Counted from the first letter of the stretch, positions 11,307 to 23,381 are shown. The stretch is 64,000 nt of DNA from Novosphingobium clariflavum (GCF_026420865.1 NZ_JAPCWC010000005.1:248001-312000); one strand, 5' to 3'. Notes: generated from the letters alone by a model not told the origin. Numbers and translations are program-made.

Positions 11307-12139
11307 TGGAGACGGTCTCGGTCAACACGGCGTTCGGCGGGGTGCAGGGGGTCTACACCCACGCCTCCGCCGAGACGGCTACGGCGATGACCTTCTCGGT
11401 CTTCGTGCCGGAGCACGAGGCGGGCGCGAAGCTGCCGGTGCTGTGGTATCTCTCGGGGCTGACCTGCACCCACGCCAACGTCACCGAAAAGGGCGAGTTC
11501 CGCCGCGCCTGCGCCGAGCACGGGGTGATCTTCGTGGCGCCCGACACGTCCCCGCGCGGTGACGACGTGCCCGACGACGAGGGCTACGACTTCGGCAAGG
11601 GCGCGGGCTTCTACGTCGATGCCACCGAGGCCCCGTGGAGCGCGAACTTCCGCATGCGCGCCTACATCGAGACCGAGCTGCCCGCCGTGATCGCCGCGCA
11701 CTTCCCCGCCGACATGGCGCGGCAGGGCATTACCGGCCACTCGATGGGCGGCCACGGCGCGCTGACGATCGCCTTGCGCGATCCTGCGCGGTTCCGCTCG
11801 GTCAGCGCCTTTGCGCCGATCGTCTCGCCGCTCAGCTGCCCCTGGGGCGAGAAGGCGCTGACCGGCTACATCGGCCCCGACAAGGCGGCATGGCGCGCAT
11901 ACGACGCCTGCGCGCTGATCGAGGACGGCGCCCGCCTGCCGGATCTCCTGGTGGATCAGGGTACTGCCGACGGCTTCCTCGAAGGCCAGCTCAAGACGCA
12001 CCTGCTGGAAGAGGCTTGCGCCAGGGCCGGCCAGCCGGCGACGATCCGGATGCAGGAGGGCTACGACCACTCCTACTACTTCATCTCCAGCTTCATGGCC
12101 GACCATGTGGGCTGGCATGCGGAGAGGCTGAAGGCATGA
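11306..12139 (+). CDS. fghA: S-formylglutathione hydrolase
   Basis: Serine esterase releasing formate and glutathione from S-formylglutathione; cytoplasmic. The 277-residue alpha/beta hydrolase (esterase D family) has the nucleophile motif GHSMGGHG near residue 146, an acid in DQGTADGF near residue 220 and the histidine in DHSYYF near residue 255, completing the triad. The family sequence WYLSGLTCTHAN is intact. The start ATG overlaps the adhC stop (TGATG) and the stop overlaps the next gene, giving a tight three-gene operon. Confidence 0.96.
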
Positions 12140-12564
12140 GCGCGCCCCATTCGTCCGAGCGTTCGACCATCGCCCTGATCGCGGACTACTACGACGCGTT
12201 CAACCGCCGCGACGTGGACGCCATGCTGGCGCTGCTGGCGGACGAGGTGGTGCATGAGCCCAGCCAGGGCCAGCCGCGCCGGGGCAAGGCGGCCTTTGCG
12301 CAGTTCCTCGCGCACATGAACCGCTGCTACCGCGAGCATGTGCACGAGCCGGTCGTGCTGGCGACGCCCGACGGGTCGCATGCCTCGGCCGAGTTCCGGC
12401 TGACCGGTGCGTACATCGAAAGCGACGAGGGACTGCCGGCGGCTTCGGGGCAGGCCTATGCCTTGCGGGTGGGGGCGTTCTTCGACGTCGATCAGGGTCT
12501 GATCGCGCGGGTATCGAACCACTACAACCTGGCCGACTGGATCGCGCAGGTGGAGCGGGGCTGA
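12136..12564 (+). CDS. NTF2-like (SnoaL/ketosteroid-isomerase fold) protein
   Basis: Small 142-residue protein of the NTF2-like superfamily: an N-terminal helix (IALIADYYDAFNRRDVDAML) followed by alternating strands with HEPSQGQPRRGKAAF and a terminal NHYNLADWIAQ. Members bind small molecules or act as isomerases. The start overlaps the fghA stop (ATGA). Homologues in this operon position are usually called ketosteroid-isomerase-related, but no function in formaldehyde metabolism is established to my knowledge. Confidence 0.85.
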   Translation: MSAPHSSERSTIALIADYYDAFNRRDVDAMLALLADEVVHEPSQGQPRRGKAAFAQFLAHMNRCYREHVHEPVVLATPDGSHASAEFRLTGAYIESDEGLPAASGQAYALRVGAFFDVDQGLIARVSNHYNLADWIAQVERG

Positions 12565-12575
12565 AAAAGCGGGCG

Positions 12576-12601
12576 GCAGGGGGGCTGCGTTCCCCCCCTG
12601 C
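12576..12601. terminator. Hairpin terminator between convergent genes
   Basis: GCAGGGGGG (12576-12584) pairs with CCCCCCTGC (12593-12601), followed by GCCTCTTT. It lies between the rightward formaldehyde operon and the leftward acetyltransferase gene. Confidence 0.6.
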
Positions 12602-12609
12602 TGCCTCTT

Positions 12610-13098
12610 TCACACGGGGCGAACCATCATCCGCGCCTCGGGGCCGTAGCCCTTGGCCGGATCGAGCCGGCCATCGCCCAGCTGCGCGAAGCCCTGCTTT
12701 TCCCAGAACCCGTGGGCATCGCCCACCGCGATCAGCACCACCCGCTCCAGCCCGCGGGCGCGCGCCTCGTCCACCACGATCCGCACCGCCTCGCCCGCGC
12801 GGCCGCGTCCGCGCGTCGCCGCGTCCAGCGCCAGATCGTGCAGGAAATAGCAGTCGAAAGGCTCGGCCAGCGTGGTCATCGGCTGATCGAGGATCGGGGG
12901 GCGGTCCTGCCGGCCGGGGTGCGCGATGAGGTAGCCGAAGAGGTCTCCGCCTTCCCCTTCCAGCACGTGGCACCCGGCGGGATAGAGGCGCTGGCAGGCG
13001 GCAAAGACCGCAGGGTTTTCGGGATAGTCGAGGTGGACGACCTCGGCGACGCGGGCCACGGCGGCCACGTCCTCTTCGCGCATGGGGCGCCAGTGCAT
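12610..13098 (-). CDS. GNAT-family N-acetyltransferase
   Basis: A 162-residue acetyl-CoA-dependent acetyltransferase. The start MHWRPMREEDVAAVARVAEV is the usual first strand and helix of the fold; the acetyl-CoA loop is seen as RGRGRAGEAV near residues 98-107 and a late FWEKQGF near residue 130 matches the terminal GNAT motif. Substrate unknown. It is a single leftward gene and not obviously linked to the neighbouring pathway. Confidence 0.88.
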   Translation of the reverse strand: MHWRPMREEDVAAVARVAEVVHLDYPENPAVFAACQRLYPAGCHVLEGEGGDLFGYLIAHPGRQDRPPILDQPMTTLAEPFDCYFLHDLALDAATRGRGRAGEAVRIVVDEARARGLERVVLIAVGDAHGFWEKQGFAQLGDGRLDPAKGYGPEARMMVRPV

Positions 13099-13206
13099 GC
13101 CGGTCCCGCTCCTTGGCTGGCTGATGGGCGCGGGGGGCTGCCGGCTGAAGGACCGGCCGTCCGCGCGGGCGCTTCGTTTACCGGGGCATCCGCGCGGGAA
13201 TCAAGT

Positions 13207-14764
<1,558 letters not shown>

Positions 14765-14894
14765 GATCTGCTCTCCTTCGATCTTCGGGTTCCGGCGCCG
14801 CCGGGGGCGGCTGCGCGGGGCTATAATGGTGCAGCGCTGTCTTGGGCTTCGCCGTGTTCAAGGGGAAAGAGAAACTTTGGACAGGTGATAGGAT
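14765..14894. promoter_or_regulatory. Divergent ligK / ligR promoter region
   Basis: A 130-bp gap between two divergent lig genes. It contains TATAAT at 14822-14827 on the plus strand, a plausible -10 for ligR, without a good -35. A TTGAAC (reverse strand, 14856-14861) could be a -35 for ligK, but I see no matching -10. A LysR site is expected here, though I cannot mark it with confidence. Confidence 0.4.
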
Positions 14895-16067
14895 TTGGCT
14901 AATAACCCCGCCATGGATATCTGGAGTCTCAACCTTCGGCACTTGCGGGCTGTCGCGAAAATCGCAGAATTGGGCACGGTCAACGCCGCTGCCCTGGCGG
15001 TGAACCTCAGTCAGCCGGCGATAACACAGGCGTTGGCCCGGCTCGAGTCGCAGATCGGCCTACCCCTGTTCGAGCGCCGTCATGACGGCATGGCGGTGAC
15101 CAAGGCGGGGGAAATCCTGGCCCCCCGCATCGATGCCGCGCTGGGCCATGTGAACAGTCCCCACGTCACCATGTCGCGCCTGCGTGCGCTGCTGGCGCTG
15201 GTGGAGACGGGTAGCTACGCGGGCGCCGGGCAGGAGACCGGGCTGTCGCTTCCCTCGATCCACCGCGCGGTCAACGACTTGTCGCTGGCGCTGCGCCGCC
15301 CGCTGGTGGTGCGCCGGGGCAAGTTCGTCATCACGACCGAGGCCGGAACCCAGCTTGCCCGCGAATTCCGCCTTGCCAAAGTGGAGCTGGAGGCGGGCCT
15401 CTCCGAAGTCGCCGCGCTGCGCGGGGTGGAGACGCGGCATATCGCGGTCGGCGCCATGCCGCTCTCCCGCGCGCGCATCCTGCCCGCCGCCGTGGCGCGG
15501 TTCCTTGCCCGCCGTCCGGGGGTCAAACTGACCATCGTCGAAGGCTCGCGCGCCGAACTGGTGGAGCCGCTGCGCGGCGGTGTGCTCGACCTGATGGTCG
15601 GGGCCCTGCGCGATCCGCTGGTGGAGCCCGATCTGGTCCAGCGCCCGCTGTTCGACGATGCCCCGGCGGTCTACGCCCGCAAGGGGCATCCGCTGGACGG
15701 GACCTGTCCCTCGCCCGCCGACCTGGCGCGCTATCCCTTCACTCTGCCGCCGCTCGGCACCCCGCTGCGCGACACGTTCGAGCGCTACTTCGAGGCCAAC
15801 GGCCTGCCGCATCCCAAAGTGCCGGTGGAATCGGGTTCGGTGATGATGATCCGCCAGGTGATGATGGGCGGCGATTTCCTCACCGTACTCTCGCCCGATC
15901 AGGTGACGGTGGAACTGGAAGCGGGCTGGCTCTGCGAACTGGCGCGCCTGCCGGAAAACTTCACCCGCCTGATCGGCATGACCACCCGTTCGTCGCTGCG
16001 CCCGACCGAAGTGCAGGCGGAATTTATCGCGGATCTGGAATGGGCGGCGCAGCGGGTGAGGGATTAG
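14895..16067 (+). CDS. ligR: LysR-family regulator with two N-terminal HTH domains (LigR-like)
   Basis: Probable activator of the protocatechuate 4,5-cleavage genes. At 390 residues it is about 90 longer than an ordinary LysR protein because it has two successive HTH regions: near residues 16-85 (TVNAAALAVNLSQPAITQAL) and near residues 100-165 (SYAGAGQETGLSLPSIHRAV). The substrate-binding domain runs from about residue 180. The TTG at 14895 has AGGTGATAGGA upstream; ATG 14913 (MDIWSLNLRH) is the alternative and has no ribosome site. It lies between the two lig operons and is divergent from ligK. The ligR name is by position and family; the effector is expected to be protocatechuate or a pathway intermediate. 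Confidence 0.85.
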   Translation: MANNPAMDIWSLNLRHLRAVAKIAELGTVNAAALAVNLSQPAITQALARLESQIGLPLFERRHDGMAVTKAGEILAPRIDAALGHVNSPHVTMSRLRALLALVETGSYAGAGQETGLSLPSIHRAVNDLSLALRRPLVVRRGKFVITTEAGTQLAREFRLAKVELEAGLSEVAALRGVETRHIAVGAMPLSRARILPAAVARFLARRPGVKLTIVEGSRAELVEPLRGGVLDLMVGALRDPLVEPDLVQRPLFDDAPAVYARKGHPLDGTCPSPADLARYPFTLPPLGTPLRDTFERYFEANGLPHPKVPVESGSVMMIRQVMMGGDFLTVLSPDQVTVELEAGWLCELARLPENFTRLIGMTTRSSLRPTEVQAEFIADLEWAAQRVRD

Positions 16068-16078
16068 GCTCCCGGGAG

Positions 16079-16100
16079 TATAAATTACGCCCAGCTTATA
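16079..16100. promoter_or_regulatory. Candidate LysR operator upstream of the ligJABC operon
   Basis: TATAA (16079-16083) and TTATA (16096-16100) form an inverted repeat with a 12-bp spacer in the short gap between ligR and the first gene of the rightward lig operon. Spacing and location suit a LysR-type site. That LigR binds here is inference. Confidence 0.45.
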
Positions 16101-16154
16101 GCCGAAAGCCGCTTCCGATTGGCCCATTCCCTGCGGTAAGGGCAGGGTGGCGCA

Positions 16155-17030
16155 ATGGATAGATCGATCGCCCTTATCGGGTTCGGAGAAGCCGGATCGA
16201 CGTTCGCGGGAGCTGGAGACTGGTCGGCGCAGGCCCGCGCCTTCGACATTCTGCCCGCGCGTCGTGACGACATGGCCGAACTCGGCATCACCGCCTGCGA
16301 CAGCGCGGCAGAGGCGCTTGCCGGCGCGTCGCTGGTGCTCTCGCTCGTCACCGCCGATGCGGCGCCATTGGTGGCGCAAGAGGTCGCGCCGCTGCTCGGC
16401 GAGGGCGCGTTGTTCTGCGACATGAACTCGGTGGCGCCGGGCACCAAGCGGGCGGCGGCCAGGGCCATCGCTGCCGGCAAGGGGCGCTATGTCGACGTCG
16501 CCGTGCTCGCCCCGGTGAACCCTGCGCGTATGAAGGTGCCGCTGCTGGTGTCCGGCCCCGATGCCGCCGAGGCGCAGGCGGCGCTGGAGGCGGTGGGCTT
16601 CACCCATGTCCGCACCGTGGGGGCCGATGTCGGCCGCGCGTCGGCGATCAAGCTGGTGCGCTCGGTCATGGTCAAGGGGCTTGAGGCGCTGACCGCCGAG
16701 ATGATGATGGCCGCCCATGCCGAAGGCGTGGCGGACGAGGTGCTGGCCTCGCTCGATGCCAGCGAGAAGACCACGTCCTGGGCAAGCCGGGCCGATTACA
16801 ATCTCGACCGCATGCTGGTCCACGGCCGCCGCCGCGCTGCCGAGATGGACGAGGCGGCGCAGATGCTGCGTTCGCTGGGCATTGCGCCGCGGATGACCGA
16901 AAACACCGTCGCCTGGCAGCAGGCGCTGGGCGAACTGGGCCTGGTGCCGCCGCCCGAAGGATTCGAAGCCAAGCTTGCGGCAGCCGTCAAGGCGGGCGTC
17001 GCGGCGGGCGTATTCAAGGGAGAGAATTGA
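16155..17030 (+). CDS. NAD(P)-dependent dehydrogenase, DUF1932 / 6-phosphogluconate DH-like
   Basis: A 291-residue protein of the beta-hydroxyacid dehydrogenase-like fold. The N-terminal Rossmann motif is slightly unusual (IGFGEAGSTFAG, residues 8-19), followed by DMNSVAPGTK near residue 95, KLVRSVMVKGLEAL near residue 170 with the expected lysine, and an all-helical C-terminal DUF1932 domain. It is the first gene of the operon with ligJ 2 bp downstream, so it is probably induced with the pathway. Its substrate is unknown; a role in reducing or oxidising a pathway intermediate or side product is a guess from context. Confidence 0.85.
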   Translation: MDRSIALIGFGEAGSTFAGAGDWSAQARAFDILPARRDDMAELGITACDSAAEALAGASLVLSLVTADAAPLVAQEVAPLLGEGALFCDMNSVAPGTKRAAARAIAAGKGRYVDVAVLAPVNPARMKVPLLVSGPDAAEAQAALEAVGFTHVRTVGADVGRASAIKLVRSVMVKGLEALTAEMMMAAHAEGVADEVLASLDASEKTTSWASRADYNLDRMLVHGRRRAAEMDEAAQMLRSLGIAPRMTENTVAWQQALGELGLVPPPEGFEAKLAAAVKAGVAAGVFKGEN

Positions 17031-17032
17031 GC

Positions 17033-18054
17033 ATGTCGCTCATCATCGACTGTCACGGACATTATACCGTCCTGCCCAAGGCGCACGACGCCTGGCGCGA
17101 GGCGCAGATCGCTGCGTTCAAGGCGGGCGAGCAGGCTCCGCCCTATCCCGAGATCTCCGACGCCGAGATCCGCCAGACCATCGAGGACAACCAGCTTCGC
17201 CTCATCAAGGAGCGCGGCGCCGATCTTACCGTGTTCAGCCCGCGCGCCAGCGCGATGGCGCACCACGTCGGCGATCAGGCCATGTCCGAGGCCTGGGCGG
17301 TCCACTGCAACAACCTGATCGCCCGCGTGGTGAACATGTTCCCCGAGACTTTCGCGGGCGTGTGCATGCTGCCGCAGAGCCCCAAGGCGGACCTTTCCGC
17401 CTCGGTGAAGGAACTGCGCCGCTGCGTCGAGGAACTGGGCTTCATCGGCTGCAACCTCAACCCCGATCCCGGCGGCGGCCACTTCGAGCATCCGCCGCTG
17501 ACCGACGAATACTGGTTCCCCATCTACGAGGCGATGTGCGAGCTGGACGTTCCGGCGATGATCCACGTCTCGGGTTCGTGCAACCCGGCGATGCACGCCA
17601 CCGGCGGCTTCTACATCGCGGCGGACACGGTGGCCTTCATGCAGCTGATGCAGGGCGATCTCTTCGCGAAGTTCCCGCGCCTGCGCTTCATCATCCCGCA
17701 CGGCGGCGGCGCGGTGCCGTACCACTGGGGCCGCTACCGGGGCCTTGCCGACATGCTGAAGAAGCCGTCGCTTGACGACTACATCATGAACAACGTGTTC
17801 TTCGATACCTGCGTCTACCACCAGCCGGGCGTGAATCTGCTGGCCGACGTGATCGACAACAAGAACATCCTGTTCGGCTCCGAAATGGTCGGCGCGGTGC
17901 GCGGGATCGACCCCACGACCGGCTTCTACTTCGACGACACCAAGCGCTATGTCGACGCGCTCGACATTTCGGACGAGGAGCGCCACGCGATCTTCGAGGG
18001 CAACGTGCGCCGCGTCTTCCCGCGCCTCGACGCCAGGCTCAAGGAACGCGGCCT

Positions 18055-18058
<4 letters not shown>
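17033..18058 (+). CDS. ligJ: 4-oxalomesaconate hydratase
   Basis: Hydrates 4-oxalomesaconate to 4-carboxy-4-hydroxy-2-oxoadipate. The 341-residue amidohydrolase-fold protein begins with the metal-binding DCHGHYT (D6, H8, H10), has HVSGSCNPAMHATG near residue 178, FIIPHGGGAVPYHWGR near residue 220 and FGSEMVGAVRGIDP near residue 282. Length matches the Sphingobium enzyme as I know it. The ATG at 17033 follows AAGGGAGAG; an in-frame TTG 6 bases earlier is less likely. The stop overlaps the GTG of ligA. Confidence 0.95.
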
Positions 18059-19444
<1,386 letters not shown>

Positions 19445-19522
19445 TCGACTGATCCATTCCGCGCGCCGGTGCTTGACGCCGGCGCGCCTCTTGTCTTTGA
19501 CGGACACCCCAAGGAGATTTCC

Positions 19523-20479
19523 ATGCGTATTGCCCTAGTCGGCGCCGGCGCTTTTGGTGAAAAGCACCTCGACGGCCTCAAGAACATCGACGGCGTCGAG
19601 ATCGCCTCGGTCATTTCGCGTAATGCCGATCAGGCTGCCGAAGTCGCCGCCCGGTACGGCGCGCCGCACTCCGGCACCGATCTGGCCGAAGTGCTGGCGA
19701 TGCCCGATGTCGATGCCGTGATCCTGTGCACCCCCACGCAGATGCACGCCGAGCAGGCAATCGCCTGCATGAACGCGGGCAAGCACGTGCAGGTCGAGAT
19801 TCCGCTGTCGGATTCCTGGGCCGATGCCGAAGCCGTGGTGGCGAAGCAGCAGGAAACCGGCCTCGTCTGCATGGTCGGCCATACCCGCCGCTTCAATCCC
19901 TCGCACCAGTACGTGCACAACAAGATCACCGCGGGTGAGTTCAACGTCCAGCAGATGGACGTGCAGACCTACTTCTTCCGCCGCAAGAACATGAACGCCA
20001 AGGGCCAGCCGCGCTCGTGGACGGACCACCTCTTGTGGCACCACGCCGCGCACACGATCGACCTGTTCGCCTACCAGTCGGGCAAGATCGTCGCCGCCAA
20101 CGTGCTGCAGGGCCCCAAGCACCCCGAACTCGGCATCGCCATGGACATGTCGATCCAGCTGAAGGCCGAGACCGGCGCGATCTGCACGCTCTCGCTCTCG
20201 TTCAACAACAACGGCCCGCTCGGCACGTTCTTCCGCTACATCGGCGACAGCGAGACCTACATCGCGCGCTACGACGATCTGGTGAACGGCCGCGAAGAGG
20301 CCATCGACCTCACCGGCGTCACCGTGTCGAACAACGGCATCGAGCTGCAGGACCGCGAATTCGTCGCCGCCATCCGCGAAGGGCGTGAGCCCAACTCGTC
20401 GGTCGGCAAGGTGCTCGACTGCTACCGCGTGATCGGCGAACTGGCGCAGAGCCTCGAAGCGCAGGACGGCTGGTCCTGA
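19523..20479 (+). CDS. ligC: 4-carboxy-2-hydroxymuconate-6-semialdehyde dehydrogenase
   Basis: NADP-dependent Gfo/Idh/MocA-type dehydrogenase that oxidises the cyclic hemiacetal form of the ring-cleavage product to 2-pyrone-4,6-dicarboxylate. The Rossmann motif GAGAFGEKH lies at residues 7-15, VEIPLSDSW near residue 92 sits at the usual EKP-equivalent site, and GHTRRFNPSHQYV near residue 118 and LLWHHAAHTIDLF near residue 170 are typical. The 318-residue ORF starts at an ATG with AAGGAG upstream. The short gap after ligB (78 bp) holds no terminator. Confidence 0.95.
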   Translation: MRIALVGAGAFGEKHLDGLKNIDGVEIASVISRNADQAAEVAARYGAPHSGTDLAEVLAMPDVDAVILCTPTQMHAEQAIACMNAGKHVQVEIPLSDSWADAEAVVAKQQETGLVCMVGHTRRFNPSHQYVHNKITAGEFNVQQMDVQTYFFRRKNMNAKGQPRSWTDHLLWHHAAHTIDLFAYQSGKIVAANVLQGPKHPELGIAMDMSIQLKAETGAICTLSLSFNNNGPLGTFFRYIGDSETYIARYDDLVNGREEAIDLTGVTVSNNGIELQDREFVAAIREGREPNSSVGKVLDCYRVIGELAQSLEAQDGWS

Positions 20480-20481
20480 TC

Positions 20482-21471
20482 ATGGAAAAGCGCCTCCTCG
20501 CGGGCCGTGAGGTCCATTCCGTCGGTCTCGGCTGCATGAACGTGGCCTGGGCCTACGGCAATCCGCCGTCCCGCGAGGAGGCGGTCCGCCTGTTCCGTCA
20601 TGCGCTGGATGCGGGCTGCGATCACTTCGACACTGCCAACATCTACGGCATGGGGCTGAGCGAAGAGATCCTCCATGAAGCGATCATGGACCGGCGGGGC
20701 GAGTTCCTGCTGGCCTCCAAGACCGGCATCCTGATCGACGGCGCCCGCCGCGGCATCGACTGCGCGCCGGACAGCATCACCGCCTCGCTCGACGCCAGCC
20801 TCAAGCGGCTGGGCACCGATCACATCGACCTGTTCTACATGCACCGCTTCGACCCCAAGGTGCCGATTGCCGATTCGGTGGGCGCCATGGTGCGCGCGAT
20901 CGAGGCGGGCAAGATCGGCGCCTATGGCGTGTCCGAATGGTCCGCCGCGCATATCCGCGAGGCGCACGGCGTGCATCCGGTGGCGGCGGTGCAGACCGAA
21001 TATTCGCTCTGGACCCGCAATGTCGAACTCGGCGTGCTGGACGCCACGCGCGCGCTCGGGATCGCGCTGGTCGCCTTCTCGCCGGTCGCGCGCGGGGCGC
21101 TGGGCGGCGAGCTGACCGATGTGAACAGCCTTACCGAGAAGGACCTGCGCCGCAACTTCCCGCGTTTCGTGGGGGCAAACTGGGCGCACAACCTCGCGCT
21201 GATCGAGGCGTTCGACGCCCTCGCGGCCTCCGTGCGCGTCACCCCGGCGCAGCTGGCGCTGGCCTGGGTGCTGGCGCAGGGCGCGCATGTCCACGCGATC
21301 CCCGGCACCCGTTCGATTCCCCACTTCGACCAGAACCACGCGGCGGCCGCGCTCGCCATCGATCCTGCGGTGCTCGACAAGGCGGGCGCGCTGATGAACC
21401 AGCAGACGATTGCCGGCCACCGCTACCCCGACACGATCAGGCCCACCATCGATACCGAGGACTACGCCTGA
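20482..21471 (+). CDS. Aldo/keto reductase
   Basis: NADPH-dependent oxidoreductase of the aldo/keto reductase superfamily, 329 residues. The catalytic set is visible as DTANIYG (Asp, Tyr near residues 47-53), the lysine in LLASKTG near residue 78 and the histidine in FYMHRFD near residue 113; IPGTRS near residue 273 is the usual cofactor loop. It starts 2 bp after ligC and belongs to the lig operon. It may reduce an aromatic or semialdehyde compound, or clear a toxic aldehyde by-product; the substrate is unknown. Confidence 0.9.
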   Translation: MEKRLLAGREVHSVGLGCMNVAWAYGNPPSREEAVRLFRHALDAGCDHFDTANIYGMGLSEEILHEAIMDRRGEFLLASKTGILIDGARRGIDCAPDSITASLDASLKRLGTDHIDLFYMHRFDPKVPIADSVGAMVRAIEAGKIGAYGVSEWSAAHIREAHGVHPVAAVQTEYSLWTRNVELGVLDATRALGIALVAFSPVARGALGGELTDVNSLTEKDLRRNFPRFVGANWAHNLALIEAFDALAASVRVTPAQLALAWVLAQGAHVHAIPGTRSIPHFDQNHAAAALAIDPAVLDKAGALMNQQTIAGHRYPDTIRPTIDTEDYA

Positions 21472-21513
21472 GCGGCTGACGGAACCAGCGCGCGCGGGGG
21501 CGGTTGAAAGGGC

Positions 21514-22410
21514 ATGGACCATGCCCCCACCCCTTCCGCGCCGGCTGGCGAACTCATCCACGACGATCCCGAGCGCCGGCAGAGCGACCGCGAGATCGCC
21601 CGCGACGAGGCCGGGCTGACCGGCCACGAACGCGGCCAGATCAAGGACAACCTGCGGCTTTCCGCGCGCACCGTGTTCTCGGTGATCCGGCGCGAGGGCG
21701 AGGAGGAACTCTACCGCCCGGCGATGTCGCTGTGGTGGTCGGGCATCGCGGCGGGCATCGGCATCTCCACCTCGGTCTTTGCGCAGGGCCTGCTCCATCA
21801 CGCCTTCGCGGGCCATCCCCAGCGCGACCTGATCGCCGCGCTGGGCTATGCCATGGGGTTCGTGCTGGTGGTACTCGCGCGCCTGCAGCTCTTCACCGAA
21901 AACACCCTGACCGCGGTGCTGCCGCTGCTGGCCGGGCCGAGCCGGGAGCGGCTGTGGCGCACCGCGCGGCTCTGGGGGCTGGTGCTGGCGGCGAATCTCG
22001 TCGGCACCTTCCTGACCGCGGCGATGCTGGATCTCCTCGTCGACCCCGCCCATCCCACGCTGATGGGCATGCTGGCGGTGGCGCGCAAGGCAGGCGCGGT
22101 GGAGGGCGTGGCGGCGCTGCTCGATGGCATTCCGGCGGGGTTCTTCATCGCCGCCTTCGTGTGGATGCTGCCAAGCTCCAAGGGGTTCGAGATCCTTGTC
22201 GTGGCGCTGTTCGCCTGGCTGATCGGGGCAGGCGGCTTCACCCATGTGGTGGCAGGCTCGACCGAGATGTTCCTGCTGGCGCTGCACGGCGAGATGGCGG
22301 TGGGCGATGCCTTTGCGCTGCACCTCGCGCCGACCCTCGTGGGCAACGTGGTGGGCGGAACCGGGCTGTTCGCGCTGCTGGCCTTTGCCCAGATCAAGGC
22401 GGAAATCTGA
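21514..22410 (+). CDS. Formate/nitrite transporter (FNT) family protein
   Basis: Inner-membrane channel-type protein of 298 residues with an unusually long polar N-terminus (about 60 residues) before six predicted membrane segments. FNT-like stretches include ALGYAMGFVLVVLARLQLFT and GGFTHVVAGSTEMF. It resembles the YfdC-like branch more than FocA. It precedes fdhD and lies downstream of genes that generate formate, so formate passage is the favoured role, though other small anions are possible. Confidence 0.85.
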   Translation: MDHAPTPSAPAGELIHDDPERRQSDREIARDEAGLTGHERGQIKDNLRLSARTVFSVIRREGEEELYRPAMSLWWSGIAAGIGISTSVFAQGLLHHAFAGHPQRDLIAALGYAMGFVLVVLARLQLFTENTLTAVLPLLAGPSRERLWRTARLWGLVLAANLVGTFLTAAMLDLLVDPAHPTLMGMLAVARKAGAVEGVAALLDGIPAGFFIAAFVWMLPSSKGFEILVVALFAWLIGAGGFTHVVAGSTEMFLLALHGEMAVGDAFALHLAPTLVGNVVGGTGLFALLAFAQIKAEI

Positions 22411-22439
22411 ATGACCCCGGCGCAGCGCTGCGCTAACCG

Positions 22440-23288
22440 GTGACGATGGACGGCACCCAAAAGATCCGCGTCACGCGCAGCCATTACCGGCCGGAGCATG
22501 ATCCCGCCGCTGCCGAGCCGCTGGCCGTGGCGATCGAGGCGCCGATCGCGATTGAGACCAACGGCATCGCCTATGCCGTGATGATGGCCACCCCCACCGA
22601 GATCGAGGATTTCGTCACCGGCTTCCTCATGGCGGAAGGGCTGGCGGCGGCGGGTGAGATCGGCGAAGTCGCCGTCCATCCGGTCGAGAACGGCGAATGG
22701 GGCAGGGGCTACGTCGCCCGCGTCAATCTCCCGCCCGAACGCCTCGCGCTGATCGTCGAGCGCGCGCGCCGCCGCACCGGCGACAGTTCCTGCGGCATCT
22801 GCGGGATCGAGGGGGTCGAGGCCGCCTTGCGCCCCCTGCGACCCCTGTCACGCCAAAGCGCGGCCAGCCCCGAGGCGATCCGGCGCGGCCTCGAGGCCAT
22901 GGGCGCCGCGCAGACGCTGGGCCGCGAAACCCGCGCCACCCACGCCGCCGCCTTCTGCAACGAGGAGGGCGCATTGCTGACGATCCGCGAGGACGTCGGC
23001 CGCCACAACGCGCTCGACAAGCTGATCGGCGCGCTTGCTCGCGGCGATACCGACCCGGCGCAGGGCTTCGTCGTCATGACCTCGCGCTGCTCCTACGAAC
23101 TCGTCGAGAAGACCGTGCGGGCAGGCATCCCGCTGCTGGTGACGATCTCCGCCCCCACCGATCTCGCGGTGCGCCGCGCGCAGGCGGCAGGGCTTTCGCT
23201 CTGCGTCGTGGCGCGGGACGATGCCATGCTGCTGGTGGGCAATACCCAGCCTTCCGACGAAGGGGCCATGCCGCTCGTCGAACCGTAA
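22440..23288 (+). CDS. fdhD: Formate dehydrogenase accessory sulfurtransferase
   Basis: Sulfurtransferase that activates formate dehydrogenase by delivering sulfur to the molybdenum cofactor. The 282-residue protein has the cysteine loop SSCGICG near residue 120, EDVGRHNALDKLIG near residue 182 and TSRCSYELVEK near residue 212, all characteristic. The start is GTG 22440 or ATG 22446, two codons apart. No formate dehydrogenase is in the window. It may also serve the molybdenum hydroxylase further on, but FdhD is not known for that. Confidence 0.94.
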   Translation: MTMDGTQKIRVTRSHYRPEHDPAAAEPLAVAIEAPIAIETNGIAYAVMMATPTEIEDFVTGFLMAEGLAAAGEIGEVAVHPVENGEWGRGYVARVNLPPERLALIVERARRRTGDSSCGICGIEGVEAALRPLRPLSRQSAASPEAIRRGLEAMGAAQTLGRETRATHAAAFCNEEGALLTIREDVGRHNALDKLIGALARGDTDPAQGFVVMTSRCSYELVEKTVRAGIPLLVTISAPTDLAVRRAQAAGLSLCVVARDDAMLLVGNTQPSDEGAMPLVEP

Positions 23289-23381
23289 ATGGGACGGTTC
23301 CTGTTTTGCTTGTAGTTTTTGGGGGGCGACCTAGATTCGTCTTTGACGACTACATTTCTTACAGGACGGGGATTTTCCTAG

